NCBI RefSeq assembly: GCF_003469205.1
Contig: NZ_QSIN01000002.1
Location: forward strand, 1 to 64,000
From: Collinsella sp. AM33-4BH
Lineage (GTDB): Bacteria > Actinomycetota > Coriobacteriia > Coriobacteriales > Coriobacteriaceae
DNA length: 64,000 nt
Reading direction: 5' to 3'
Each line of letters opens with the position of its first letter. Within the stretch, counting starts at the first letter, position 1. Below the pieces are notes generated by a model. That model was not told the DNA's origin. It searched no databases and worked only from the letters and a program-made list of their open reading frames with translations. This document shows, in pieces, positions 44,803 to 53,072 of this stretch. A program made the translations under genes and the position numbers.

Positions 44803-47553
44803 ATGTCTGACAAGCGCCGCACCTTTGCCGTTATCGACGGCAACTCGCTCATGCACCGCGCCTTCCACGCCGTGCCGCCCACCATGAACGCGCCGGACGG
44901 TCGCCCCACCAACGCGATCTTTGGCTTTTTAAACATGTTTCTCAAGATGATCGACGCCTTTAACCCCGACGGTGTGGTCGTGGCGTTTGATAAGGGCAAG
45001 CCGCGCGTGCGCATGGAGATGCTGCCGCAGTATAAGGCGCAGCGCCCGCCCATGGACCCCGACCTGCACGCGCAGTTCCCCATGATTAAGGAGCTGCTCG
45101 CTGCGCTCAATGTGCCGATTTTGCAGTCCGAGGGCTGGGAAGGTGACGATATCCTGGGCACCATGGCGCGCCTGGGCGAGGAAGCCGGCTGCGACATGCT
45201 GCTGGTGACCGGCGACCGCGACATGTATCAGCTCGTGACCGAGCACGTCAACGTGGTCTCGACCCGCAAAGGCCTGTCCGACGTGGCGATTATGACGCCC
45301 GAGAGCGTGGACGACCTGTATCACGGCATCACGCCGGCGCTCGTGCCCGATTTTTACGGTCTGAAGGGCGATACGTCGGACAACATTCCCGGCGTACCGG
45401 GCATCGGCCCCAAAAAGGCGAGCGCGCTCATCGCGCAGTACGGCAGCCTTGACGAGGTCATCGCACATGCCGACGAGGTCAAGGGCAAGATGGGCGAGAA
45501 CCTGCGCGCGCATATCGACGACGCGCTGCTGAGCCGCAAGGTCGCAACCATTCGTACCGATGCGCCTGTCGAGCTCGACTTTGATGCGACGTCCTTCCCG
45601 GCGTTTTCTGCCGACGAGGTGTCCGCTACGCTGGGCACGCTCGGCATTACGGCCATGCAGAACCGTTTTCTCTCGCTGATTGGCGGCGAGGGTGGGGCTG
45701 CGGCCGCTGCCAGCACGTTTGAGCTGCCTGCCGTTTCGCGCGCCACTGCCGGCGATGCCGAGGCGCTTGCTGCCGCTGTCGCCGAGATCGCTCGCGCGAT
45801 TGATGCGGGCGAGTGGATTGCCGCCGTGGTGGACGATGACAAGGAGGAGGGCGCGCTTTTTGGCCTGACGCGTACGCTGTGGCTGGCGACGTCCAAGGGG
45901 CTGTTTGCGCTCGAGGAGGGCGACGGCGCATCGCCTGGCGAGGTCGATGGCTTTAACGTTGCCCACGGCGTGATCGCCGGTGTGCTCGCGCGCCTGTTTA
46001 TGGAGGGCCGCGTTGCGAGCCCGGATATGAAGGCGCTGCTGCATGAGCTTTCGCCCATCGATTCTTCTGAGCCCGAGCTCATGGATCCGCTGGCCGCCGA
46101 TTCCACGCGCATCTTCGATACCGTGGTCGCCGCCTACCTGCTGGATTCCGACCGCTCCGAGTTTGATGAGGCGTATCTGGCCGATACCTATCTGCAGATG
46201 ACGCTGCCTGCGGCGCGCGGCGCGGAGGGTGCCGGTGAGGACGCTCCTGCCCCTGCTGCCCGCACTGCGGCCCTGACGCTGGCGCTCGTGGCGCCGCTGC
46301 GCGACCGCATGGCCCGCGAGAACGCCGCCAACGTGTTCGATGGCATCGAGATGCCGCTCGTGCCGGTGCTTGCCAAGATGGAGCGCGCGGGCATGCTCGT
46401 GGACCCCGACCGCCTGCATAGTCTGTCCGAGGGTCTGGCGACCCAGATTGCCGAGGTCGAGCGGAGCATTCGCGATCTGGCCGGCGACGAGACCTTTAAC
46501 ATCGGCAGTCCCATGCAGCTCTCGCACGTGCTCTTTGACGTGATTGGCCTTCCGACCAAGGGCCTCAAAAAGACCAAGCGCGGCTATTATTCGACCAACG
46601 CCAAGGTTCTGAGCGACCTTGCCCGTGACCACGAAATCGTGCGTCTGATCTTGGACTGGCGTGAGAAGTCCAAGATCAAGTCCACCTATCTGGACACGCT
46701 GGGCCCGTTGCGTCGTGGTGACGGTCGCGTGCACACCACGTACAACCAGACCATCACGGCGACGGGTCGTCTGTCCTCGAGTGACCCGAACCTTCAGAAC
46801 ATCCCGACGCGCTCGGAGCTGGGCCGTACTGTCAAGACGGCGTTTTCGGCAGGCGAGGGAAGCGTCTTTTTGGCGGTGGACTACTCGCAGATCGAGCTGC
46901 GTCTGCTGGCGCATCTCTCGGGTGACGAGCATCTGGTGCGCGCCTTTAACGAGGGCGAGGACTTCCATGCCGAGACGGCCGCGCGCGTGTTTGGCGTGCC
47001 GGTGTCCGAGGTGACGCCCGACCTGCGCAGCCGCGCCAAGACCGTGAACTTTGGCATCGTGTATGGTCAGCAGGCTTACGGCCTATCGCAGTCGCTGCAT
47101 ATCTCGATGGCCGAGGCACGCGACATGATCGACCGCTACTACGAGGCCTACCCGGGCGTGCGTACGTTCCTCGACAACGTGGTGGCGCGTGCCAAGCAGA
47201 CGGGCTATGCCGAGACCATGTACGGCCGCCGTCGCCATATTCCTGAGCTCAAGGCCAAAAACCCGCAGCTCCGCGGCTTTGGTGAGCGCACGGCCATGAA
47301 CCACCCCATGCAGGGCACCGCCGCCGACATCATCAAGATCGCCATGGCCCGCGTAAGCCGCCGCCTGGAAGAAGAGGGCTTTGCTGCCCACATGATTCTG
47401 CAGGTACACGACGAACTGGACTTTGAGTGCCCCGTCGACGAAGTCGAGCGCCTCACCGCCATGGTCCGCGACGTCATGGAACACGTAGTAGACCTCCGCG
47501 TCCCCCTAATCGCCGAAGCCAGCACCGGCATAACCTGGGCCGACGCCAAGTAG
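44803..47553 (+). CDS. polA: DNA polymerase I
   Basis: A 916-residue polymerase for Okazaki fragment processing and repair. The 5'-3' nuclease domain is N-terminal (FAVIDGNSLMHRAFHA, VPDFYGLKGDTSDNIPGVPGIG). The middle domain (about 310-540) lacks the D-x-E and other acidic proofreading motifs that I would expect, so 3'-5' exonuclease is probably inactive, as in many Gram-positives. The polymerase domain has motif A VDYSQIELR (D693), motif B RSRAKTVNFGIVYGQ and motif C VHDELDF (D870, E871). Confidence 0.96.
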   Translation: MSDKRRTFAVIDGNSLMHRAFHAVPPTMNAPDGRPTNAIFGFLNMFLKMIDAFNPDGVVVAFDKGKPRVRMEMLPQYKAQRPPMDPDLHAQFPMIKELLAALNVPILQSEGWEGDDILGTMARLGEEAGCDMLLVTGDRDMYQLVTEHVNVVSTRKGLSDVAIMTPESVDDLYHGITPALVPDFYGLKGDTSDNIPGVPGIGPKKASALIAQYGSLDEVIAHADEVKGKMGENLRAHIDDALLSRKVATIRTDAPVELDFDATSFPAFSADEVSATLGTLGITAMQNRFLSLIGGEGGAAAAASTFELPAVSRATAGDAEALAAAVAEIARAIDAGEWIAAVVDDDKEEGALFGLTRTLWLATSKGLFALEEGDGASPGEVDGFNVAHGVIAGVLARLFMEGRVASPDMKALLHELSPIDSSEPELMDPLAADSTRIFDTVVAAYLLDSDRSEFDEAYLADTYLQMTLPAARGAEGAGEDAPAPAARTAALTLALVAPLRDRMARENAANVFDGIEMPLVPVLAKMERAGMLVDPDRLHSLSEGLATQIAEVERSIRDLAGDETFNIGSPMQLSHVLFDVIGLPTKGLKKTKRGYYSTNAKVLSDLARDHEIVRLILDWREKSKIKSTYLDTLGPLRRGDGRVHTTYNQTITATGRLSSSDPNLQNIPTRSELGRTVKTAFSAGEGSVFLAVDYSQIELRLLAHLSGDEHLVRAFNEGEDFHAETAARVFGVPVSEVTPDLRSRAKTVNFGIVYGQQAYGLSQSLHISMAEARDMIDRYYEAYPGVRTFLDNVVARAKQTGYAETMYGRRRHIPELKAKNPQLRGFGERTAMNHPMQGTAADIIKIAMARVSRRLEEEGFAAHMILQVHDELDFECPVDEVERLTAMVRDVMEHVVDLRVPLIAEASTGITWADAK

Positions 47554-47628
47554 CGAGCGACGAGCTTGCGGGCGATGACCATGGGTGCGACGCTTCTGGC
47601 CGCCCGATGGTCGCAGGTCGCCAATGCC

Positions 47629-47677
47629 GACGCCGCGGAACGTTTTCAGGCTTGGATGCGTCCCGCGGCGTCTTTCT
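47629..47677 (+). terminator. Terminator after polA
   Basis: GACGCCGCGG (47629-47638) pairs with CCGCGGCGTC (47663-47672) across a 24-base loop, followed by TTTCT. The stretch 47554-47683 between the convergent polA and lacI-type genes holds nothing else that I can support except a GACCAT...ATGGTC repeat at 47577-47612. Confidence 0.6.
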
Positions 47678-47683
47678 GTGCGG

Positions 47684-48688
47684 TTAGCAGCTCCTGCGGC
47701 GCACGAGCTCTACGGGGGCCACGGTCTCCATGGCGGGGGTGCGGCCTGCGATGAGGTCGAGGAGCGCCTTGCAACCCTCTTGTGCCATGAGCTCGGGGTG
47801 GCGCTGAACCGTGGTGATCTGCGGCGTGGTGAGCTTGGAGTAGATGGAGTCATCGTAGCCTACGATCTTGATGTCTCCGGGCACGTTGAGACCTGCTGCC
47901 TGCACGGCGCGCAGCGCTCCTGCGGCCGAATGGTCGCTTGTGGCAAAGATGCCGTCGAGCGGCATGCCCGCATCGATCATTCCGGCAACGATATCCTGAG
48001 CCTCGTCCATGCTAGGACGCTGGCCGGTGACGTAGGCCATGTACTCGCGGCGAAGCGGCAGGCCATGATCGGCGAGCGCATGCATATAGCCCGTGAGGCG
48101 GTCGTTGCGGTCGTAGTCTGCGGTAAAGCTCGAGATGGTGAGGATGTTTTTGCAGTCGCGGTCAATGAGTGCGCTCGTTGCCAGGTAGGCGCCGCGTTCG
48201 TCATCGGTCCCCACGTGGGGGATGGCGAGGTCCGACTGCGGCATGCGGTCGATGCAGACCACGGGGATACCGCGCGTGACGATGTCGTCCGTGAGCTCAC
48301 GCAGGCCCGAGATGCATATGATGCCGTCGGCCTGCTTGCTGGCAAGGCTATGGAAGTAATCGCGCTCGCGCTGCGGATCGTTGCCGCTGTTGCAGACAAA
48401 GACAGAGTACCCCTGCGCCGCAAGCGTGCGCTCTACGTGGTAGGCGATCTTGGAAAAGAAGTCGTTGGATATATCGGGCACGATCATGCCTATGGAGCGC
48501 GACTGCGCTTGGCGAAGCGTCTTGGCGGACTGGTTGGTAACGTAACCGTACTGGTCGATAACATCCTGCACGCGTTTGCGCGTGTCCTCGGAGAAACGGC
48601 CAACGTTGTTGACCACATGGCTCACGGTGGCTACGGAGACCCCGGCAAGTTGGGCGATTTCTTTCATTGAGAGCTGTTTTTGCGCCAT
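47684..48688 (-). CDS. LacI family transcriptional regulator
   Basis: A 334-residue repressor. The N-terminal helix-turn-helix reads MKEIAQLAGVSVATVSHVVN, with a hinge helix near residues 55-62. A periplasmic-binding-protein-like sugar domain follows (SIGMIVPDISNDFFSKIAYH; GIFATSDHSAAGALRAVQAAG; IVGYDDSIYSKLTTPQITTV). Effector is likely a sugar or sugar phosphate. It is divergent from an epimerase and rpiB, with several TGGTTAAC-type boxes in between that probably bind it. GGAGG lies just before ATG 48688. Confidence 0.93.
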   Translation of the reverse strand: MAQKQLSMKEIAQLAGVSVATVSHVVNNVGRFSEDTRKRVQDVIDQYGYVTNQSAKTLRQAQSRSIGMIVPDISNDFFSKIAYHVERTLAAQGYSVFVCNSGNDPQRERDYFHSLASKQADGIICISGLRELTDDIVTRGIPVVCIDRMPQSDLAIPHVGTDDERGAYLATSALIDRDCKNILTISSFTADYDRNDRLTGYMHALADHGLPLRREYMAYVTGQRPSMDEAQDIVAGMIDAGMPLDGIFATSDHSAAGALRAVQAAGLNVPGDIKIVGYDDSIYSKLTTPQITTVQRHPELMAQEGCKALLDLIAGRTPAMETVAPVELVRRRSC

Positions 48689-48701
48689 GGGACCTCCAGC
48701 T

Positions 48702-48769
48702 TGGTTAACGCCTGCTGGTTAACAATTATAACGTCCTATTTGGTTAACACTTGATTATACGATTAACCA
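48702..48769. promoter_or_regulatory. Operator cluster by the LacI gene, with a minus-strand -10 box
   Basis: TGGTTAAC occurs at 48702, 48716 and 48741, and a TGATTATACGATTAACCA site spans 48752-48769. On the minus strand TATAAT (48730-48725) lies between two of the boxes, so the regulator gene is probably autorepressed. Confidence 0.6.
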
Positions 48770-48828
48770 TGAATTAGGTACCGTTCACGGAGTGAATAAC
48801 TACCGCTTACCGATTCATACACTGGAAT

Positions 48829-48862
48829 TTGGTAGATTCGCAGCTGGTTATACGATTAACCA
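48829..48862 (+). promoter_or_regulatory. Promoter and LacI-type operator of the epimerase-rpiB unit
   Basis: TTGGTA (48829-48834) and TACGAT (48851-48856) are 16 bases apart. The imperfect palindrome TGGTTATACGATTAACCA (48845-48862) covers the -10. Its right 15 bases (TTATACGATTAACCA) are identical to the site at 48755-48769, so the same repressor should bind both and may loop the DNA between them. Confidence 0.65.
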
Positions 48863-48898
48863 AATGACGCTCTTGGACGAATTTGTGAGGGATCATCT

Positions 48899-49552
48899 AT
48901 GCTTCTCTGCCCCAGTATGATGTGCGCCGATTACGGCGAGCTTGCCAACACGGTGCGCGAGCTCGACTCCGCGGGTGCCGATGTCTTTCACTGCGATGTG
49001 ATGGACGGTAGCTTTGTACCTAACTTTGCGATGGGCCTCGAGGACATCAAGGCCGTGCGCGCTGCCACGCAAAAGCTCGTCGACGTGCATCTGATGATCG
49101 AGAACCCGGCGGCCAAGATCGACCTCTTTGCCGATGCGGGCGCTGATATCATCTACATTCATCCCGAGTCCGAGCGCTATGTGGTCAAGACGCTCGCCGC
49201 CATCAAAGCGCTCGGTTGCGCTGCGGGCATCGCCGTCAACCCTGATACCGCGGTGACCCTGCTCGAGGAGATTCTCAACCTATGCGACTACGTGATGGTC
49301 ATGACGGTCAATCCCGGTTTTGCCGGGCAGGCGTTTATCGAATTCACTAAAAAGAAGATTGAACAGCTTGCGGCTCTCAAGGATGAGTACGGCTTCAAGA
49401 TCATGATCGACGGCGCCTGCTCGCCCGCGCGTGTCAAGGAACTCTCGGCCATCGGTGCCGACGGCTTCATCTTGGGCACGAGCGCATTGTTTGGCAAGGA
49501 CATGACCTATGCGGAAGCGCTTGAGAAGCTGCGTCAGGGAGAGGAGTACTAA
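48899..49552 (+). CDS. Pentulose/hexulose-phosphate 3-epimerase (Rpe/AlsE type)
   Basis: A 217-residue TIM-barrel epimerase. Metal and acid-base residues lie in CDVMDGSFVPNF, VHLMIENP, and MIDGACS. The strand-6 segment MTVNPGFAGQAFI has FAGQ rather than the FGGQ usual in ribulose-5-phosphate epimerase, which is a feature of D-allulose-6-phosphate 3-epimerase (AlsE). With a LacI regulator and an RpiB-type isomerase beside it, a role in a ribose- or allose-like sugar pathway is at least as likely as the housekeeping pentose phosphate role. GAGGGA lies six bases before ATG 48899. Confidence 0.85.
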   Translation: MLLCPSMMCADYGELANTVRELDSAGADVFHCDVMDGSFVPNFAMGLEDIKAVRAATQKLVDVHLMIENPAAKIDLFADAGADIIYIHPESERYVVKTLAAIKALGCAAGIAVNPDTAVTLLEEILNLCDYVMVMTVNPGFAGQAFIEFTKKKIEQLAALKDEYGFKIMIDGACSPARVKELSAIGADGFILGTSALFGKDMTYAEALEKLRQGEEY

Positions 49553-49620
49553 CCGCGGCAGGCCAGAGGATGTCAGTTAATAGCAAAGAGCCATGTGGCT
49601 CGATCGAAAGGAACCTGTAA

Positions 49621-50085
49621 ATGAAGATCGCAATCGGTAACGACCACGTGGCCGTCGAGCTCAAGAACATCATCAAGGAGCACCTGGAGGAGCGCGGCTA
49701 CGAGGTCGTGGACTTTGGCACCAACTCCACCGAGCGTTTTGACTATCCCATCAGCGGCTACAAGGTCGGCTGCGCCGTGGCGGCAGGGGAGTGCGATCTG
49801 GGCGTTCTTATCTGTGGCACAGGCGTGGGCATCAGTCTGGCAGCCAACGCGGTTGAGGGCGTGCGCGCCGTGGTATGCTCCGAGCCCTATTCGGCCAAAC
49901 TCAGCCGCGAGCACAACAACACCAACATCGTGGCCTTTGGTGCCCGCGTGGTGGGCTCCGAGCTCGCAAAGATGATCGTGGACGAATGGCTCGACGCCAA
50001 GTTCGAAGGCGGCCGCCACCAGCGCCGCATCGACATGATCGCCGAGATCAAAGAGACGCAGCATCTTGAAGCGGCTGAAGCCTAG
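49621..50085 (+). CDS. rpiB: RpiB/LacA-LacB type sugar-phosphate isomerase, copy 1
   Basis: A 154-residue cytoplasmic isomerase of the ribose-5-phosphate isomerase B family. MKIAIGNDHVAVELKN carries the usual N-terminal Asp-His pair, and CGTGVGISLAAN has the catalytic cysteine and the phosphate loop. The FGARVVG and GGRHQRRIDMI segments near the end are standard. It follows the epimerase by 68 bases and is probably cotranscribed. A close paralogue lies at 55755-56222. Confidence 0.92.
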   Translation: MKIAIGNDHVAVELKNIIKEHLEERGYEVVDFGTNSTERFDYPISGYKVGCAVAAGECDLGVLICGTGVGISLAANAVEGVRAVVCSEPYSAKLSREHNNTNIVAFGARVVGSELAKMIVDEWLDAKFEGGRHQRRIDMIAEIKETQHLEAAEA

Positions 50086-50102
50086 CCATATAGACCACAC
50101 AG

Positions 50103-50135
50103 AAAAAGGGCCCGTATCAACAACGAGCCCTTTTC
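50103..50135. terminator. Bidirectional terminator after rpiB
   Basis: AAAAGGGC (50104-50111) pairs with GCCCTTTT (50127-50134) with additional CGT/ACG pairing inside. It can serve rpiB on plus and the HAD gene on minus. Confidence 0.85.
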
Positions 50136-50230
50136 AATTCAAATAAATTCAGCCAAGTATCTAGACGCCAAGACGCCATCTAGGCGGCAAGCAAGTAACC
50201 CATGCGCCCGGCCAGGTCCGACGAGCAGCG

Positions 50231-51058
50231 TTAACGAGCCGCCACGATAGCGTCGATGAGCGTCAGTACGCCCCCGTCGTTGTTGCTCGGAATGCGCCGC
50301 TCAGCATGCGCGTTCATATGCTCCTCGGCATTGTCCACGATAAAGCTGTGACCGACGCGCTCAAGCATGGGGATGTCGTTGTAGGTATCGCCCACGGCGG
50401 CGGCATCGGCGATATCGATGCCCAGGCACTCGCAAAGATGCGCCACGCCCGAACCCTTGTCGACGCCCAGGTTCATAAAGTCGATCCACTCGCGGCCCGC
50501 ATTGGTGACGTAGAGCCGATCCGAGAACGTGGGGCTATAGGTCTCGCGGAATGCAGGCTCGGCATCGTAGCCGGGGAAGAAGATCGAAATCTTGTTAGAC
50601 TCGACGTCAAGGCCCTCAAAGGTATCGACGTAGTTGATCGTGTTGTAGTAAACGCTGAGCTCGTCGTGGTATTGATGGTCGCGAGCAAGCACGTAAAACT
50701 CGTCGAAGCAGCATAGCACGGGGACGGCGCGCGAATCCTCCGAGGCGCGCGCAAGCACCTGCTGATACAGCGCCACATCGATAGTGCTCTTATAGATATA
50801 GTTGCCGCGATAGATTACGCACGCGCCGTTATCGGGGCAAAAAGCGATGCGGCCCTTAATGTCCTCGAACATCTCCTCGAGCTTGGGAGCGGGACGTCCG
50901 CTGGCGGGGCAGAACACGATGCCGGCCTCGGCGAGCTTTTCCAAGCGCTCATCGAGGCCCTGGGGTAGCACGCGCTCGTCGGTCAGCAACGTCTTGTCCA
51001 TATCGACGGCGAGAAGCTTAATGTTGCCGATAGCGGCGTCAGATTCAAAAGTTTGCAT
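50231..51058 (-). CDS. HAD superfamily phosphatase (Cof-type)
   Basis: A 275-residue HAD hydrolase. Motif I is AVDMDKTLLT with both aspartates; the first is the nucleophile. CPASGRP is motif II, DKGSGVAHLCE is motif III with its Lys and GDTYNDIPML is motif IV. The large cap domain between motifs II and III places it in the Cof/class IIB group that dephosphorylates sugar phosphates or flavin nucleotides; the substrate is unknown. Start 51058 gives the usual family N-terminus; the open frame continues upstream without support. Confidence 0.9.
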   Translation of the reverse strand: MQTFESDAAIGNIKLLAVDMDKTLLTDERVLPQGLDERLEKLAEAGIVFCPASGRPAPKLEEMFEDIKGRIAFCPDNGACVIYRGNYIYKSTIDVALYQQVLARASEDSRAVPVLCCFDEFYVLARDHQYHDELSVYYNTINYVDTFEGLDVESNKISIFFPGYDAEPAFRETYSPTFSDRLYVTNAGREWIDFMNLGVDKGSGVAHLCECLGIDIADAAAVGDTYNDIPMLERVGHSFIVDNAEEHMNAHAERRIPSNNDGGVLTLIDAIVAAR

Positions 51059-51169
51059 AAAACGCGCCTTTCCGTTTCTAATTTGTTTCGGGCGGAATAA
51101 CCCTCCAGTTGCTAATCTGGCGTATTTTCGCAGGATTGGCGCGTATTTGCACCACACTTCACAAAGTAA

Positions 51170-51184
51170 TGAAAAAAAATTTCA
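51170..51184 (+). promoter_or_regulatory. AT-rich palindrome, possible ArgR-type box
   Basis: TGAAAAAAAATTTCA is a near-palindrome in the range of arginine-repressor boxes (TGAAT-like half sites, AT-rich centre). It lies just upstream of the argG promoter candidate. The assignment is a guess from position and composition. Confidence 0.3.
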
Positions 51185-51202
51185 GAAATTTGAATTTGTC
51201 GC

Positions 51203-51230
51203 TTGCGCTGTAGGCACTTTAGCGTAATAT
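51203..51230 (+). promoter_or_regulatory. argG leader promoter
   Basis: TTGCGC (51203-51208) and TAATAT (51225-51230) are 16 bases apart. The transcript would carry about 370 bases of leader before argG, including the leader ORF and several hairpins. Confidence 0.5.
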
Positions 51231-51333
51231 AGCGACCATCGAAAACGGAGACGGAAAAACAACCGCTTACCGAGGAAAAGGTACCGTTTACGATATTAGA
51301 ATTGCGCCCGGCGGTAGGTGAAAGGAGAGGCAG

Positions 51334-51408
51334 ATGCAGTTCGTAAAGATCATCACTACTGCAGACAATGCCATCCGACGCCAGCGCGCAATTTCCCGAC
51401 GACGATAA
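51334..51408 (+). CDS. Arginine-rich leader peptide upstream of argG
   Basis: A 24-codon ORF with the best ribosome site of the region (GAAAGGAGAGG, three to six bases before ATG 51334). The peptide begins MQFVKIITTADNAI and ends RRQRAISRRR. Six of its last ten codons are Arg (CGA four times, CGC twice); CGA is rare in the neighbouring genes. A short ORF with a run of codons for the end product of the downstream gene is the mark of ribosome-mediated attenuation. Hairpins follow directly. The peptide itself need not have a function. No homologue is known to me. Confidence 0.72.
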   Translation: MQFVKIITTADNAIRRQRAISRRR

Positions 51409-51415
51409 CAATCGT

Positions 51416-51518
51416 CTCTGTCCGTATGGGGCTAAATGCCCCAACAGAGTCATTTTGAGGTCGTTGGGTTTTAGCACGACATAGACGCATGTTTCTAGGG
51501 CATGTTGTGCTGCTTTTT
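51416..51518 (+). promoter_or_regulatory. Attenuator-like hairpins in the argG leader
   Basis: Three pairings are visible. Hairpin 1 is CTCTGT (51416-51421) with ACAGAG (51444-51449), with GGGGC/GCCCC inside. Hairpin 2 is AGCACGACAT (51473-51482) with ATGTTGTGCT (51502-51511), followed by GCTTTTT, a terminator shape. A 12-bp pairing of 51451-51462 with 51548-51559 encloses hairpin 2. A small hairpin (51401-51406 with 51411-51416) overlaps the leader stop codon and would be melted by a stalled ribosome. How these exclude each other needs folding. Confidence 0.6.
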
Positions 51519-51612
51519 GCTATTTAACCTGATATTGCACGGTTTTTGACCTCGAAATGACTTGCAACTGACCGATGTTCTAACTAGCTACCAAGGGCGA
51601 AAGGAAACAGCC

Positions 51613-52839
51613 ATGAGCAAGGAAAAAGTCGTTCTCGCATATTCCGGTGGTCTTGATACATCCGTATGTGTCAAGTGGCTTCAGGACGAGAAGAATCTTG
51701 ATGTCGTTTGCGTCTGCGGTAACGTGGGCCAGGAGGAGACCGGCCTGGATGCCAAGAAGCAGAAGGCGCTCGACCTGGGCGTTCTGGATTGTCAGGTGCT
51801 CGACTTGCGCGACGAGTTCTCCGATGAGTTCCTGACCAAGGCCATCGCGGCCAACTCCATGTACGAGAACAAGTACCCGCTGCTCTCCGCCCTGTCCCGC
51901 CCGCTGCTCGCCAAGAAGCTCGTCGAGGTTGCTCACGAGTTTGGCGCGACCTACGTCGCCCACGGCTGCACCGGCAAAGGTAACGACCAGGTCCGTTTTG
52001 AGGCTGCCGTCAAGGCGCTCGACCCCGAGCTCAAGGTTATCGCCCCGGTTCGCGAGTGGGATCTGAAGTGCCGTCCGGACGAGGTCGCCTACGCCCACGC
52101 CCACAACGTGCCGGTTCCCGAGGGTGCCAACGACAACCCCTATTCCATCGACGACAACCTGTGGGGTCGCGCCATTGAGTGCGGTCACCTGGAGGATCCC
52201 TGGAACGAGCCGCTCGACGACGCCTGGGTTATGACCAAGAACCCCGAGGATACGCCCGACGCCCCGACCTACACCGAGATTGAGTTTGAGGCGGGCAAGC
52301 CCGTCGCCGTCGACGGCAAGAAGATGAAGCTCTCCGAGATCGTCATCGCTCTCAACAAGATTTCCGGCGACAATGGCTTTGGTCGCCTGGACCTGGTCGA
52401 GGACCGTCTGGTGGGCCTCAAGAGCCGCGAGTGCTATGAGGTCCCCGGCGCCCTGACGCTTATCACCGCCCACAAGGCGCTCGAGGACATTTGCGTTGAG
52501 GGCGACCTGCTCAAGGAGAAGATTAAGCTTGAGCAGGATTGGGCCACCGCCGTGTATAACGGCCAGTGGTACAGCCCGCTCAAAAACGCGCTCGATGCCT
52601 TTATGGCCGACACCCAGAAGTTCGTGACCGGCACCGTCCGTCTGAAGTTCTTTAAGGGCAACTGCCATGTCGTCGGCCGCAAGAGCCCCTTCAGCCTCTA
52701 CGATTACGGCCTGGCCACCTACGACCGCGACACCACGTTTGATGAGAAGGCCAGCGCCGGCTTTATCGAGATCGATACGCTGTCGCTCAAGACGTGGGCT
52801 AAGGTCCAGGGTCCCAGCTCCGCTGCAGCCCAGGCCTAA
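51613..52839 (+). CDS. argG: Argininosuccinate synthase
   Basis: A 408-residue enzyme that condenses citrulline with aspartate using ATP. The N-terminal PP-loop VLAYSGGLDTSVCVKWL is diagnostic, with HGCTGKGNDQVRFE (GKGNDQ) and later NGFGRLDLVEDRLVGLKSRE as further family blocks. ATG 51613 follows CGAAAGGAAA. The frame runs upstream to 51562 but that part overlaps the leader structures. argH, the next step, lies 520 bases downstream behind a terminator and a small ORF. Confidence 0.97.
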   Translation: MSKEKVVLAYSGGLDTSVCVKWLQDEKNLDVVCVCGNVGQEETGLDAKKQKALDLGVLDCQVLDLRDEFSDEFLTKAIAANSMYENKYPLLSALSRPLLAKKLVEVAHEFGATYVAHGCTGKGNDQVRFEAAVKALDPELKVIAPVREWDLKCRPDEVAYAHAHNVPVPEGANDNPYSIDDNLWGRAIECGHLEDPWNEPLDDAWVMTKNPEDTPDAPTYTEIEFEAGKPVAVDGKKMKLSEIVIALNKISGDNGFGRLDLVEDRLVGLKSRECYEVPGALTLITAHKALEDICVEGDLLKEKIKLEQDWATAVYNGQWYSPLKNALDAFMADTQKFVTGTVRLKFFKGNCHVVGRKSPFSLYDYGLATYDRDTTFDEKASAGFIEIDTLSLKTWAKVQGPSSAAAQA

Positions 52840-52992
52840 GGCTTCTCTTCCTTGGTATCCGCGCGGCCCATCCGCGTGATACATAACGGGCGCACGGGGT
52901 CCCTACCTTTCGTTATGCTTGCTGACACTTCTTAACATCGGTGGCCCCTACGTTCCGCCCGCATATATGATGCCGCATCTGCGGCTGAGTCC

Positions 52993-53028
52993 GAGCCCCG
53001 CCGGGGTTGTCCGGCGGGGCTCTTTCTA
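52993..53028 (+). terminator. Strong terminator after argG
   Basis: A perfect 12-bp stem, GAGCCCCGCCGG (52993-53004) with its complement at 53011-53022 and loop GGTTGT, then TTTCT. It lies 153 bases after argG. The interval 52840-52992 has two weaker hairpins (for example ATAACG...CGTTAT at 52881-52914) and no gene that I can support. Confidence 0.85.
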
Positions 53029-53072
53029 TCAATTTGGCGGCTCTGTGCCTATATATATGAGGAGTATCCATT

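Noticed and set aside
52940..52990. Possible T-box-like string (GGTGGCCCC...) after argG
   Set aside because: It lacks the conserved AGGGTGGNACCGCG core and the upstream stems. The downstream hairpin is an ordinary terminator.
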